DNA of 64,000 nt, from positions 186,001-250,000 of the forward strand of contig JAEXOR010000003.1 in assembly GCA_023439185.1 (NCBI GenBank), written 5' to 3'. Under the pieces are notes generated by a model. That model was given only the letters and a program-made list of their open reading frames with translations. It did no database searches and was not told where the DNA came from. Shown piece by piece: positions 1 to 7,807 of the stretch. The stretch comes from Bacillota bacterium (GTDB lineage: Bacteria; Bacillota; Desulfotomaculia; Desulfotomaculales; Desulfallaceae). The first letter of the stretch is position 1. Every line of letters begins with the position of its first letter. Position numbers and translations under genes: made by a program.

Positions 1-33
1 TTCGATATACTGTTGAGGGGTGCGAAGCGCCAT
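1..33 (-). CDS. N-terminus of an HpaB / 4-hydroxybutyryl-CoA dehydratase-like flavoprotein (partial)
   Basis: Only the first eleven codons are in the window; the gene runs off the left edge. They read MALRTPQQYIE. This opening resembles the N-terminus of the 4-hydroxyphenylacetate 3-monooxygenase / 4-hydroxybutyryl-CoA dehydratase flavoprotein family, whose members often begin with a similar R-T-x-x-Q-Y-I-E stretch. A clear ribosome site (GGAGGAACTCAT) precedes the ATG. The gene has the same orientation as the molybdenum hydroxylase operon to its right but is separated from it by a terminator, so it is probably a separate unit. A role in aromatic or hydroxy-acyl-CoA metabolism is inference from family resemblance and context only. 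Confidence 0.5.
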   Translation of the reverse strand, partial: MALRTPQQYIE

Positions 34-324
34 ATGAGTTCCTCCTATCAAATATTTTTTGTTATCGGGCGGATAGCATGTTGAACAGCTTATAGTTCAT
101 AGTTGGATTATTATAAGATCAATCGCATACCTCCTTTAATTTAAAGTTAAAGTTAGCTGAAAAACAATATGAGCAAAAAGCATACCATAGACAAATATAA
201 ACAAAAATCCCGGGGCGGATAAAGAGCGCCCGGGATTTTTGCATGTTGCCTTGACGATGAACATAAAACATATTTAAATTGTATACAAACTATTACCGCC
301 TGATAATATACTTAAGTAACAGTT
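34..324. other. Intergenic leader with terminator
   Basis: This 291-base gap holds the terminator of the molybdenum hydroxylase operon (203-240) and the leader of the leftward gene at the left edge. On the minus strand a strong AAAGGAGG lies near 129-136, followed by a five-codon ORF (ATG CGA TTG ATC TTA stop). The spacing is too tight for a confident leader peptide. No other gene was seen. Confidence 0.5.
203..240 (-). terminator. Bidirectional intrinsic terminator after the molybdenum hydroxylase operon
   Basis: A perfect 12-bp inverted repeat (203-214 with 229-240) centred on CCCGGG has a 14-base loop. The outer arms are A5/T5, so a U-tract follows the stem on either strand. It lies 85 bases past the stop of the FAD-subunit gene and would end leftward transcription of the operon. 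Confidence 0.8.
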
Positions 325-1323
325 CTATCTTATGCATTCCGGTTTGCCTGCAGACTTCTCAATGGCCCTTTTGACCAGCGTTTTGGCGATTTCCACTTTA
401 TAGGCGTTTTTGGCCAGGGGCTTTGCCCCGGTTAAAGCAATGGCCGCCGCTTGTGCCGCGATCTCCGGGGACAGTTTTTTCCCGGTCAAAAACTCCTCCG
501 CTTGCCGGGCGCGGACGGGCGTGGGGGCAACCGCCCCCAGGACGATGCGGGCGCCGGTGCAAACACTTTCTTCCGCGGTGATGATGGCAGCGACACTGAC
601 GATGGCGAAGTCAATGGGCTTGCGGACGGTGAACTTGAGGAAGACCTGACCGGCGTTATGCGCCGGCTTTGGTGTGTCAATGGCGGTAATCATTTCGTCC
701 GGGTCGAGCACATTGCCCAGGTTGGTGTAAAAATCCTCCACGGGAACCCGGCGTGTGCCTGCAGTGCCGGTTATATCAAGCTCTGCGCCCAGGGCGGTGA
801 GGGCCACCGCCGTGTCCGAGGGGCAGACCGCAAAGCACTTTTTGGCCCCCATGACGGCGTGGTACTGGTTTTCACCGGCGGCGGCGGGACAGGTTTTGCC
901 GCCCTTGCGGAAGCAGTTGATCATGCCGCCGATTTCATCCGGGTAGCGGTAGTACCAGCAGCGGGTATCCTGGCAAAGGTTGCCGCCGATGGTGGCCATG
1001 TTCCTGATCTGCATGGCGGCGACGGTGCCGGCGGCCTCGGCCAGGATGGGCCAGCTCCCATTGATTACGGGAGAGGATGATATGCCGGTCAGGGTCGCCA
1101 ACGCGCCGATTCTGATTTTATCCGCGTCCTCTTCAATTGCATCCAGGCCGGGGATGGTTTTTATGTTGATCACCGCTTCGGGGTAATCCGGCAGAATCCG
1201 GTCCTTTAAAACCCCGAGCAGATCGGTTCCTCCAGCGTTAAGTTTGGCGCCGCCCTGGTATTGCGCCAGCAGGCTGACGGCTTCCTCCACCGATTGGGCG
1301 TTAACATGAACGAAGGATTTCAT
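325..1323 (-). CDS. FAD-binding subunit of a xanthine-oxidase-family molybdoenzyme with an extra Fe-S insertion (4-hydroxybenzoyl-CoA reductase beta-like)
   Basis: This is the medium, FAD-binding subunit of a three-subunit molybdenum hydroxylase. The N-terminal half carries FAD-binding motifs (LNAGGTDLL near residue 28, MATIGGNLCQ near 109), and the C-terminal half matches the CO-dehydrogenase flavoprotein C-terminal domain. It has a cysteine-rich insertion at about 117-167 (C117, C122, C137, C145, C163, C167). Such an insertion is characteristic of 4-hydroxybenzoyl-CoA reductase beta (HcrB), where a loop binds a [4Fe-4S] cluster that lets electrons enter for reductive dehydroxylation. Length (332 aa) fits. 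The ATG directly follows the stop codon of the large subunit, so the two are tightly coupled. It is the last gene of the operon. The substrate is not shown; a phenolic acyl-CoA is the best inference. Confidence 0.88.
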   Translation of the reverse strand: MKSFVHVNAQSVEEAVSLLAQYQGGAKLNAGGTDLLGVLKDRILPDYPEAVINIKTIPGLDAIEEDADKIRIGALATLTGISSSPVINGSWPILAEAAGTVAAMQIRNMATIGGNLCQDTRCWYYRYPDEIGGMINCFRKGGKTCPAAAGENQYHAVMGAKKCFAVCPSDTAVALTALGAELDITGTAGTRRVPVEDFYTNLGNVLDPDEMITAIDTPKPAHNAGQVFLKFTVRKPIDFAIVSVAAIITAEESVCTGARIVLGAVAPTPVRARQAEEFLTGKKLSPEIAAQAAAIALTGAKPLAKNAYKVEIAKTLVKRAIEKSAGKPECIR

Positions 1324-3606
1324 CTACTTCCCCTCCTTGCCGGCCTTGGCCGTTTTCCCCAGCGCCTTTAAGACCCTGTCCGGTGTGAGCGGGTATTCCG
1401 CCATGCGCACGCCAATGGCGTTGGACACCGCCATGAGCACGGCGGACGGACCCGGTGACGGGGTAATTTCGCCCACGCCCACGGCGTGGAAACGGTGACT
1501 GGGTAAAGGCGTTTCCAACACTTCATGTTCCATTCCGGGCAGTTCCGCGAAGGTGCGCCACTTGTAGTCAATCATATTGGGGTTCATGACGCGCCCCAGC
1601 CGGGTATCAAGGATCGTTTCTTCAAAGAGGGCGCTGTCGATGCCCGCGGAACCAAGGCAGCCGTTAAGCTGGTTGGTGAGCGAAGGGGGATCGATAATCT
1701 GCCCCACGTCGGTGGCGCCTACGACCTTGATTAAATCCACCTTGCCTGTTTCGGTGTCGACCTCCACTTCGGTAAAGATCATCATAAAGTTGGGCAAGGT
1801 AAAATCAGGCTCGAAACGGCCCTTGCCCATGATGGTGCGGTCGTAGCCCATCCCCTTGAACCAGGGGATTTTCTTATCGGGATCTCCTGTTACGTAAACC
1901 ATTCCGTCCCGGGTTTCCAGGTCCTCGGGCTGCACCTCGAATTGGGGGGCCATCAACTCCAGGAGCTGTTTTTTGGCGTCCTCGGCGGCGGCGATCACCG
2001 CGCTGCCGATGGCATAGGTGCCCCGGGACCCGACAGGGCCGATTTCAAAAGGGTTGACCCGGGAATCAACCGGTGTCACCGAGACATTGGCCAGAGGAAT
2101 TTGCAGCACTTCGGCAACCATTTTGCAGATGTTGCTGCGCTGTCCGGTGCCGTGTTCGGCCAGGCCCGAATATATTGTGGCGGTACCGTTGGGGTCAATG
2201 CGCACAAAGGCCTCGGAGATGTCCTCCCCCACGTCGGCGTTGCCGTGCACGCCGACCCCGACGCCCCTTTGCCTGGCGCCGTTCACGGACGTCGGCTTAA
2301 GCCAGCCCCGCCATTTTTCAGTCCAGCCGAAGGTGGCCGCTCCCTTTTCGATGGCGGCGGTGTAATCTGTGCCGTTGCATACCCACCAGTTGCCGTCGCG
2401 CCAGTAATAGCCGTCGCCGGGCTTGACATAATTCTTTTTGAAAAACTCCACCGGGTCGATGCCGGCCTTTTCCAAACCCATGGTGACGAGGGGCGTCAGT
2501 GCGCATTTCAGCTCCTGGCCGCCGAAGCCGCGCACCTGCCCCGAGGCGGTGCGGTTGGTGCATATCATGCGGGGTTTGAAGCTCCAGTTCGGGCAGCGGA
2601 TCATCAACTGCGCTTCACCCAATCCCACGGCCACCATGCCCTGGGTGATTTCCGAAAAGGCGCCGGTGTTCACCAGCCAATCGGCCTCCAGGGCTGTTAC
2701 CGTGCCGTCCTTTTTCATGCCGACTTTGCCGTGAATCCTGGACCCCAGCCGCACCGTAAAGGCGGCCAGATGCTCCGCCTTGCCGTAGCATAATTTCACC
2801 GGGCGGCCCGCGGCCTTGGCCAGGGCGGCGGCCGGCAGAACAAATTGCCAGGACATATATTTTGAACCGTAGCTGGCTCCGACGGGGCTGCCCAGAGACG
2901 TCATACTGGTTGCCCCCATTCGCTTTTGGAGGGTGACTTTAAACATATGAGGGCCCTGGGACGCCGACCAGACAGTGAGGTTATCCGGTTCCTCCCAGGA
3001 CGCGATTACCCCCGGCGGCTCCGGCGGCAGCGGGTTGGGGATGTTTTCGTAGGCGCAGGTCCCTTCGATGATCAAATCAGCTTCTTTAAACCCCTGGCCG
3101 ACATCACCAAAGGCAACCTCCTGCAGGGTACGGGGCCCGAACATGCGGAGTTCCCGGGGCAAGAGATTGCCGGGAAACTGGTCGTACAATTGGGGAGCGT
3201 CCGGTTGAACCGCTTCCTCCACGTCGTATACCGCCGGGAGCGGTTCGTACTCCACCTCGATCAGGCGCAGGGCTTCTGCCGCGATATCCTCGGTTTCAGC
3301 CGCCACCAGGGCCACTTCGTCACCGACATAGCGGACTTTACTGTCCAGGAGCCGCACGTGCAGGGGAAACCCGGCCATCCATGGGGGCGCGTTCCGGTGG
3401 GTGAGCACCGCCTTTACCCCGGGAAGGCTTTCGGCGGCGGCGGTGTCGATGCTTTTAATCAGAGCATGGGGCAGCGGACTGCGTAAAACTTTGCCGTAAA
3501 GCATGTTGGGGATGTTAACGTCGTTGATGAACTTGATCCGTCCCGTTACGATATCCAGGGCGTCCTTGCGCCGGGTGGGCTTGCCGATAAAACGGTATTC
3601 CGTCAT
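1324..3606 (-). CDS. Molybdopterin-binding large subunit, xanthine oxidase / 4-hydroxybenzoyl-CoA reductase alpha family
   Basis: This is the catalytic subunit carrying the molybdenum-pterin cofactor. The a/b hammerhead domain occupies about residues 15-125, followed by the long Mo-cofactor domain. Recognisable family motifs include QVRGFGGQE, GSRGTYAIG and, near the C-terminus, GVGEITPSPG, which contains the glutamate that acts as catalytic base in the family. The open frame extends 21 codons upstream, but the ATG at 3606 overlaps the small-subunit stop as ATGA and has an AAGGGGGG site, so this start is chosen (760 aa). It sits between small- and medium-subunit genes in one operon. Whether it hydroxylates or reductively dehydroxylates is not visible here. 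The Fe-S insertion in the neighbouring FAD subunit favours a 4-hydroxybenzoyl-CoA reductase-like reaction. Confidence 0.88.
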   Translation of the reverse strand: MTEYRFIGKPTRRKDALDIVTGRIKFINDVNIPNMLYGKVLRSPLPHALIKSIDTAAAESLPGVKAVLTHRNAPPWMAGFPLHVRLLDSKVRYVGDEVALVAAETEDIAAEALRLIEVEYEPLPAVYDVEEAVQPDAPQLYDQFPGNLLPRELRMFGPRTLQEVAFGDVGQGFKEADLIIEGTCAYENIPNPLPPEPPGVIASWEEPDNLTVWSASQGPHMFKVTLQKRMGATSMTSLGSPVGASYGSKYMSWQFVLPAAALAKAAGRPVKLCYGKAEHLAAFTVRLGSRIHGKVGMKKDGTVTALEADWLVNTGAFSEITQGMVAVGLGEAQLMIRCPNWSFKPRMICTNRTASGQVRGFGGQELKCALTPLVTMGLEKAGIDPVEFFKKNYVKPGDGYYWRDGNWWVCNGTDYTAAIEKGAATFGWTEKWRGWLKPTSVNGARQRGVGVGVHGNADVGEDISEAFVRIDPNGTATIYSGLAEHGTGQRSNICKMVAEVLQIPLANVSVTPVDSRVNPFEIGPVGSRGTYAIGSAVIAAAEDAKKQLLELMAPQFEVQPEDLETRDGMVYVTGDPDKKIPWFKGMGYDRTIMGKGRFEPDFTLPNFMMIFTEVEVDTETGKVDLIKVVGATDVGQIIDPPSLTNQLNGCLGSAGIDSALFEETILDTRLGRVMNPNMIDYKWRTFAELPGMEHEVLETPLPSHRFHAVGVGEITPSPGPSAVLMAVSNAIGVRMAEYPLTPDRVLKALGKTAKAGKEGK

Positions 3607-4097
3607 TGTTGGCCCCCCTTTTCCGCCGCCGCCTGCACGGCTTCCAGCACGTGATAATGGCTGTTGCACCGGCAGAAGTTACCCGCCAGGGCCTCTTTGA
3701 TTTCTTCTTGATCCGGGGTTGGGTTCTTTAGCAGCAGGGCCTTGGCGCTCATGATAATCCCCGGGGTGCAGAAACCGCACTGAAAGGCGGTGAGGTCGAT
3801 AAAGGACTGCTGCAGGGGATCAAGGGCGCCGGTTACGGGATCGCCCAGCCCTTCGATGGTGGTGATCTCTTTTCCCTCGCACTCCACGGACAGGAGCATG
3901 CAGGAGAGCACCGCTTTGCCGTCCATCAGCACGGTACAGCAGCCGCAGGCGCCGCGATCGCAGGATATCTTGGCGCCGGTAAGCCCCAGCTTTTCCCTGA
4001 GGGTGTGGGCCAGGGTATGCGAGGGTGATATTTCGCGGGCGCCTTCGCCGATGATAAAGGAATGTCTCTCGCCGTTCACGGTGAGCGTAAGTGTCAC
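3603..4097 (-). CDS. [2Fe-2S] small subunit of the molybdenum hydroxylase
   Basis: This is the electron-transfer subunit with two [2Fe-2S] clusters, 164 aa, the usual length. The plant-ferredoxin-like N-terminal cluster is bound by C46, C51, C54 and C66 (CDRGACGCC motif). The C-terminal helical domain binds the second cluster through C107, C110, C142 and C144 (CGFC and CRC motifs). It passes electrons between the Mo centre and the FAD subunit encoded two genes downstream. The start is GTG with an AAGGGGGA ribosome site. It follows the MarR gene by 39 bases and overlaps the large subunit by four, so all four genes look like one transcript. Confidence 0.93.
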   Translation of the reverse strand: MTLTLTVNGERHSFIIGEGAREISPSHTLAHTLREKLGLTGAKISCDRGACGCCTVLMDGKAVLSCMLLSVECEGKEITTIEGLGDPVTGALDPLQQSFIDLTAFQCGFCTPGIIMSAKALLLKNPTPDQEEIKEALAGNFCRCNSHYHVLEAVQAAAEKGGQQ

Positions 4098-4136
4098 AGC
4101 ATTTCCCCCTTATATGGTAGTGGTTTAAAGGCCGGT

Positions 4137-4577
4137 TCAGTCAAAGGTGAGGTTGACGGTTAATCTCTTCAGTAAATCCTCCAGGGTTTTAACTTCCTCC
4201 GGGGTAAAACCTTTGACTGCTTCATCAATGCATTCCACCGCTATGGGCACGATCCGGCTCCTTAAGTCCCTGCCCGCGTCGGTTAAATAAATTAAAAAAG
4301 ATCTCCGGTCACTGGGACTGACCCGGCGTTCAATAAGGCCTTTTTTCTCCATCCGGTCCAGGGTGCGCGTTAAAGACGCCTGATCTTTTAGCGTTCTTTC
4401 CGCCAACTCCTTCTGGCTGATACCGCTCTCTTCAAACAGCCGGTTGATGATCATCCATTGTTCGGTGGTAATATTAAAAGTCTTGATTTTCTTCAGCAGG
4501 TTGTTTTTCATCCTCAGGTCCGCGTAGCAAAGTATAAAACCCAGGGTATCCCGATCTTCGAAATTGATGGCCGTCAC
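4137..4577 (-). CDS. MarR-family transcriptional regulator
   Basis: A 146-aa winged-helix regulator of the MarR family, probably the dimeric local repressor of the downstream molybdenum hydroxylase genes. The DNA-binding region spans about residues 30-100: the helix-turn-helix SGISQKELAERTL is followed by the wing motif typical of MarR proteins (IERRVSPSDRRSFL). MarR proteins of aromatic catabolic operons often sense the aromatic acyl-CoA substrate; this is family knowledge. It is the first gene of the operon and has palindromes over its own promoter, suggesting autoregulation. The start is ambiguous: the GTG at 4577 lies inside an excellent ribosome site (GGAGGTGA), so true initiation may be at a non-canonical codon a few bases downstream. 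Confidence 0.9.
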   Translation of the reverse strand: MTAINFEDRDTLGFILCYADLRMKNNLLKKIKTFNITTEQWMIINRLFEESGISQKELAERTLKDQASLTRTLDRMEKKGLIERRVSPSDRRSFLIYLTDAGRDLRSRIVPIAVECIDEAVKGFTPEEVKTLEDLLKRLTVNLTFD

Positions 4578-4604
4578 CTCCGTTTTACTTGCTTTGATAT
4601 ATAA

Positions 4605-4631
4605 TTGATCTAGTCAATTATTGATTAATCA
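4605..4631 (-). promoter_or_regulatory. Putative MarR operator (overlapping palindromes)
   Basis: Three overlapping dyads lie between the predicted promoter and marR: TTGA-N5-TCAA at 4605-4617, TCAATTATTGA at 4614-4624 and the perfect palindrome TGATTAATCA at 4622-4631. They cover the expected transcription start, as in classical repression. Binding by the adjacent MarR protein is inferred. Confidence 0.65.
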
Positions 4632-4632
4632 T

Positions 4633-4660
4633 ATATTACTAGATTTCTAGGAAATGTCAA
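4633..4660 (-). promoter_or_regulatory. Sigma-A-type promoter of the marR-molybdenum hydroxylase operon
   Basis: On the minus strand a TTGACA -35 box (4655-4660) and a TAATAT -10 box (4633-4638) are separated by 16 bases. The predicted start falls in the palindromic operator just downstream, so the promoter and operator fit one another. Confidence 0.7.
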
Positions 4661-4667
4661 TACCTTT

Positions 4668-4704
4668 AAAAAAATTCCCCGAGCAGATATGATATGCTCA
4701 GGGG
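4668..4704 (-). terminator. Intrinsic terminator after the membrane acyltransferase-like gene
   Basis: CCCC-GAGCA (4677-4685) pairs with TGCTC-A-GGGG (4695-4704), with one bulged base. On the minus strand the stem is followed by AATTTTTTT. It ends leftward transcription from the gene at 4770 just before the marR promoter. Confidence 0.75.
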
Positions 4705-4769
4705 ATATTTACCAGCACGGCCAGGGGTAATCGTAGGTATATCGTCCGCGTTATATTGGAAATAAATTA

Positions 4770-5756
4770 TTACGCTGAAGTACGCAGCGGCCAGGACATC
4801 CATCTACCGAGCAACAAAAAGAAAGCCGTTATTACCAAAGCGGCCAGCACGGAATAAAACCCGTTTAATGACCCAACCATGCCTGAGTGTTTACCATAAA
4901 TGTAGACCAGGTAATGTACAACAAAAATATTGAGTGCGTTTCTGCCGGCCCAAATGGCCGGGTAAACATATGAGCCATCTGTTTTTGCAAGGAGTAAAGC
5001 GGCATACATCAGCACTGTTAGGCCCACTACAAAGAGCATGTAACTGGGAGAGGCAGGAAACCTGGTGATTAAAAACCCGGTAAAATTGCCCGCCAAACCC
5101 AATGTCATAAATAATAAACCTACAGCGGCTATAGTATGGGGTTTATAATTACCAGTTAAAACATAGATGGCCATGAATAGGCCTATAGATAAAAACCCGG
5201 TCAAAAGAACCAGTGAGAAATCACCCAATAAAATTCGGGCTAGTTTAGCAGGCAGTAGATAAGCGTAGGGATGAAAAAAATAATATCCTGCTAAGGCCAG
5301 AAGTCCGGTAAACAACAACACGGCCTTCCGGGCCGGCAAAAGATAAAGTGTTCCGGTTAAAATGCTGACAACGGCCAGTGACTGCAGCACCCCCCAATAG
5401 AAAAAACTTGCATGCCCAAAAGCAACAAGACAAAGGACCAGGCCGATGAGGTAAAGCCGCATGTTCCTTTGCGCCAGTTTTTTAAGTATGTTAACGGTTC
5501 CCATGTGTTCAGTTTTCATGGCGTTAATTGAATAGTAAAGAGACATTCCGCAAACAGTAAAAAAAATGGGGGCCGCTATATCTCCAATACTGATTTGACC
5601 AACAATAGTGAATATATCCCGTATGGAACCGGTGTACAGCCAGGTTACCACGTGGTGAAAAATCATTAAAACCACAGCGATACCCCGCAAAATATCAAGA
5701 TTATAATCCCGGTTGTTTCGACCCGGAACAGAATTACCCGGTAAATTATCTAACAA
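4770..5756 (-). CDS. Multi-pass membrane protein, acyltransferase-like (DUF1624/HGSNAT or acyltransferase-3 type)
   Basis: An integral membrane protein with about nine or ten hydrophobic helices. The N-terminal motif NLDILRGIAVVLMIFHHVV resembles the opening of membrane acyltransferases (acyltransferase-3 and the DUF1624/heparan-alpha-glucosaminide N-acetyltransferase group), where a conserved R/D-x-x-RG precedes a histidine in the first helix. It may transfer acyl groups to a cell-surface glycan or lipid; the substrate cannot be told. The open frame begins with a GTG at 5783, but AGGAGGG lies between that and a TTG at 5756 with good spacing, so the TTG start is preferred (328 aa). It is a single gene between a terminator and a long intergenic region. 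Confidence 0.6.
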   Translation of the reverse strand: MLDNLPGNSVPGRNNRDYNLDILRGIAVVLMIFHHVVTWLYTGSIRDIFTIVGQISIGDIAAPIFFTVCGMSLYYSINAMKTEHMGTVNILKKLAQRNMRLYLIGLVLCLVAFGHASFFYWGVLQSLAVVSILTGTLYLLPARKAVLLFTGLLALAGYYFFHPYAYLLPAKLARILLGDFSLVLLTGFLSIGLFMAIYVLTGNYKPHTIAAVGLLFMTLGLAGNFTGFLITRFPASPSYMLFVVGLTVLMYAALLLAKTDGSYVYPAIWAGRNALNIFVVHYLVYIYGKHSGMVGSLNGFYSVLAALVITAFFLLLGRWMSWPLRTSA

Positions 5757-6070
5757 GCACCTGTCCCTCCTCCATATGACCACCGGCGCCCTTTATTCCG
5801 TTTAGTATCATTACCAACAAAATCTATATGTGAACTTATATGTAAGCTATAGACGCATTTTATATTTGTTTTGTTTCCTTTTTTTTTAAAATGACCTATG
5901 CTGTTTGAAATATGGAAACCTAGCCGCAATTTTAACGTCTACTTGATAGAATATTTTTACCAAGGAAATGATTTTTGCAAAAACTTATAAAAAAAGCCGG
6001 CGCTGCCGAAATTCCGGCTGACGCCTGGCAATGAATCTCCTAAATAAAACAATCGGAAAGAGGAATTAAT
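5757..6070. other. AT-rich intergenic region with a stem-loop
   Basis: There is no convincing gene in these 314 bases. It must contain the promoter of the leftward gene at 4770. An inverted repeat AGCCGG/CCGGCT (5995-6000, 6014-6019) next to an A-run would read on the minus strand as a stem followed by TTTTTTTAT, so it could terminate leftward transcription or be part of the leader of the rightward ORF that follows. Confidence 0.4.
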
Positions 6071-6304
6071 ATTGAGAAAAATATTTATGGGATACAATGG
6101 GATTCCGCAACCAGGACAATTAGTATTAAGACCCGGCGGGATTTTTATAATGTGGAAAAATTAGATTCTTATGTCATAGGCTTTCAATCCAGCACTGACG
6201 AAAAAGACGAGCAAATTTGGCCGCTTCCCGGGAAGGTCAAAAACCTGCAGTTATCCTATGCTGTGTCCAAACAAGCATGGGTTTTAAATCTAATTCCATT
6301 ATAA
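6071..6304 (+). pseudogene. Small open frame without a canonical start (remnant or AUU-initiated small protein)
   Basis: An open frame runs to TAA at 6302-6304 and would encode about 77 residues with a protein-like composition (for example NIYGIQWDSATRTISIKTRR near the start). No ATG, GTG or TTG lies near its beginning. The first codon after an AGAGGA ribosome-like site (6058-6063) is ATT at 6071. A TTG at 6072 in another frame would give only 30 residues. It is followed directly by a perfect terminator hairpin, which suggests a real transcription unit. I do not recognise the product. It could be a truncated gene remnant, a frameshifted gene or a small protein starting at AUU. Confidence 0.35.
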
Positions 6305-6327
6305 AACCGGCCTTTACGGCCGGTTTT
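6303..6327. terminator. Bidirectional terminator between the small ORF and spoIVA
   Basis: AAAACCGGCC (6303-6312) and GGCCGGTTTT (6318-6327) form a perfect 10-bp stem with a five-base loop, with U-tracts on both strands. It overlaps the stop codon region of spoIVA and serves both converging units. Confidence 0.85.
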
Positions 6328-7807
6328 AGATGATGATGCAGATTAGACCCCCACTACCCTCGTTAATAATCCGCTGGACTGTTTCCTGCAGTTTCTCCTG
6401 CGCGTTTTCCGGCATCCGCTGTATTTTATTCTGGATGCCTTCCCGGACCAGGTCGTTGACTGATTTGCCGAATATTTCGGAGTTCCATATTTTGCTCGGG
6501 TTCTCCTCAAACTCGTTAAGCATGTAGCGGACCAGTTCCTCGCACTGCTTCTCGGTGCCTATGATGGGGGTGATTTCAGTTTGAATCTTGGCGTTAATCA
6601 TATGGATGGAAGGGGCGCTTGCTTTCAGCCTGACGCCGAAGCGGTTGCCCTGCCTGATCAATTCCGGCTCTTCCAGGTTCATGTCGTCCATGGTGGGGTT
6701 GACTACCCCGTAACCGTTTTGCCGCACCTCCGTCAGGGCGGAAGATACTTTGTCATATTCGCGCTTGGCCACGGCCAGGTCTCTGACCAGTCTGAACAGG
6801 TGATGTTCTCCTTGCAGTTGGAAGCCTGTTTCTTCTTCCAACACCCGGTAAAACAGTTCTGGTTTGGATAAAATTTCGATGGCCGCGGTACCGGTGCCCA
6901 GGTCCATGTTTTTCAAGTTAACCTGCCGCACCATTTCATAACCGCCGAGTTTTTCCACCGCGCCGTCTATGTCCCTCAGGCGCCTTACCTGCTGGACGGT
7001 TTCTTGTACCGCGTCGTCAAATTGATTTCGCAGCCAGTGTTTGGGTTCCAGTTCCTCCACCCAGAGCGGCATGGAAATGCTTACTTCGTTAACCGGGAAT
7101 TCGAACAGCGCTTTTTCCATCAGCATCAGGATATCCTGTTGACGCATCTCCGCGCAGTTCACCGGCATCACCGGAACATCGTATTTGTCTGCCAATTCGT
7201 CCGCCAGCAAAAGCGTTTCTTCATTTTCCGGTTCAGTGCTGTTGAGGATCATTAAAAACGGCCGGCTGATTTCTTTCAGCTCCTGAACCACTCTTTCTTC
7301 GGCCGGGACGAAATTATCCCTTGCAATGTCCGTGGTGGTGCCGTCGGTGGTGACCACTATACCGATGGTGGAGTGCTCACTGATTACTTTTCTGGTCCCA
7401 ATCTCGGCGGCTTCCTCAAAGGGAATCGGATCTTCGAACCAGGGAGTGGATACCATGCGCGGGTTGCCTTCTTCATCCTCGTAACCAAGAGCTCCTTCCA
7501 CCCGGTAACCCACGCAGTCCACCAGGCGAACCCTGACCTTCAGGTTGGGACCGATTTCAATTTCCGCTGCCTCGTCAGGTACGAATTTGGGCTCGGTGGT
7601 GGTGATGATTTTGCCGTTCCCGCTCTGGGGCAGTTCATCCCGGGTCCTTTCCTGCTCAAAGATGTTTTCAATGTTCGGGAGCACCATTAATTCCATAAAC
7701 CGTTTAATAAAGGTCGACTTGCCCGTTCTAACGCCGCCGCTTACACCCAAGTAAATATCGCCTTCGGTGCGTTCCGCTATATCGCGGAAAATGTCGTATT
7801 TTTCCAT
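6326..7807 (-). CDS. spoIVA: Stage IV sporulation protein A, SpoIVA
   Basis: SpoIVA is the ATPase that polymerises on the outer forespore membrane to form the base of the spore coat and to connect cortex and coat assembly. The protein is 493 aa, the usual length. It starts MEKYDIFRDIAERT and carries the Walker A motif GVSGGVRTGKST at about residues 21-32, near the N-terminus as in the TRAFAC-derived family. The C-terminus is hydrophobic and glycine-rich. The ribosome site AAAGGAGGAGTGCG precedes the ATG. It is encoded alone, convergent with the small ORF. In Bacillus it is made in the mother cell under sigma-E, and a sigma-E-like promoter can be suggested upstream. gpsA nearby matches the B. 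subtilis gene order. Confidence 0.98.
   Translation of the reverse strand: MEKYDIFRDIAERTEGDIYLGVSGGVRTGKSTFIKRFMELMVLPNIENIFEQERTRDELPQSGNGKIITTTEPKFVPDEAAEIEIGPNLKVRVRLVDCVGYRVEGALGYEDEEGNPRMVSTPWFEDPIPFEEAAEIGTRKVISEHSTIGIVVTTDGTTTDIARDNFVPAEERVVQELKEISRPFLMILNSTEPENEETLLLADELADKYDVPVMPVNCAEMRQQDILMLMEKALFEFPVNEVSISMPLWVEELEPKHWLRNQFDDAVQETVQQVRRLRDIDGAVEKLGGYEMVRQVNLKNMDLGTGTAAIEILSKPELFYRVLEEETGFQLQGEHHLFRLVRDLAVAKREYDKVSSALTEVRQNGYGVVNPTMDDMNLEEPELIRQGNRFGVRLKASAPSIHMINAKIQTEITPIIGTEKQCEELVRYMLNEFEENPSKIWNSEIFGKSVNDLVREGIQNKIQRMPENAQEKLQETVQRIINEGSGGLICIII

Noticed and set aside
75..136. Possible leader peptide (ATG CGA TTG ATC TTA stop) on the minus strand before the left-edge gene
   Set aside because: The ATG follows the ribosome-like AAAGGAGG too closely and the peptide has no regulatory codon run; evidence is too weak.
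451..1080. A 209-codon plus-strand frame inside the FAD-subunit gene
   Set aside because: Antisense shadow; the minus-strand protein has clear FAD and cysteine motifs.
5989..6070. Stem-loop upstream of the small ORF considered as a riboswitch
   Set aside because: No match to conserved cores of riboswitch classes I know; only a simple hairpin can be supported.
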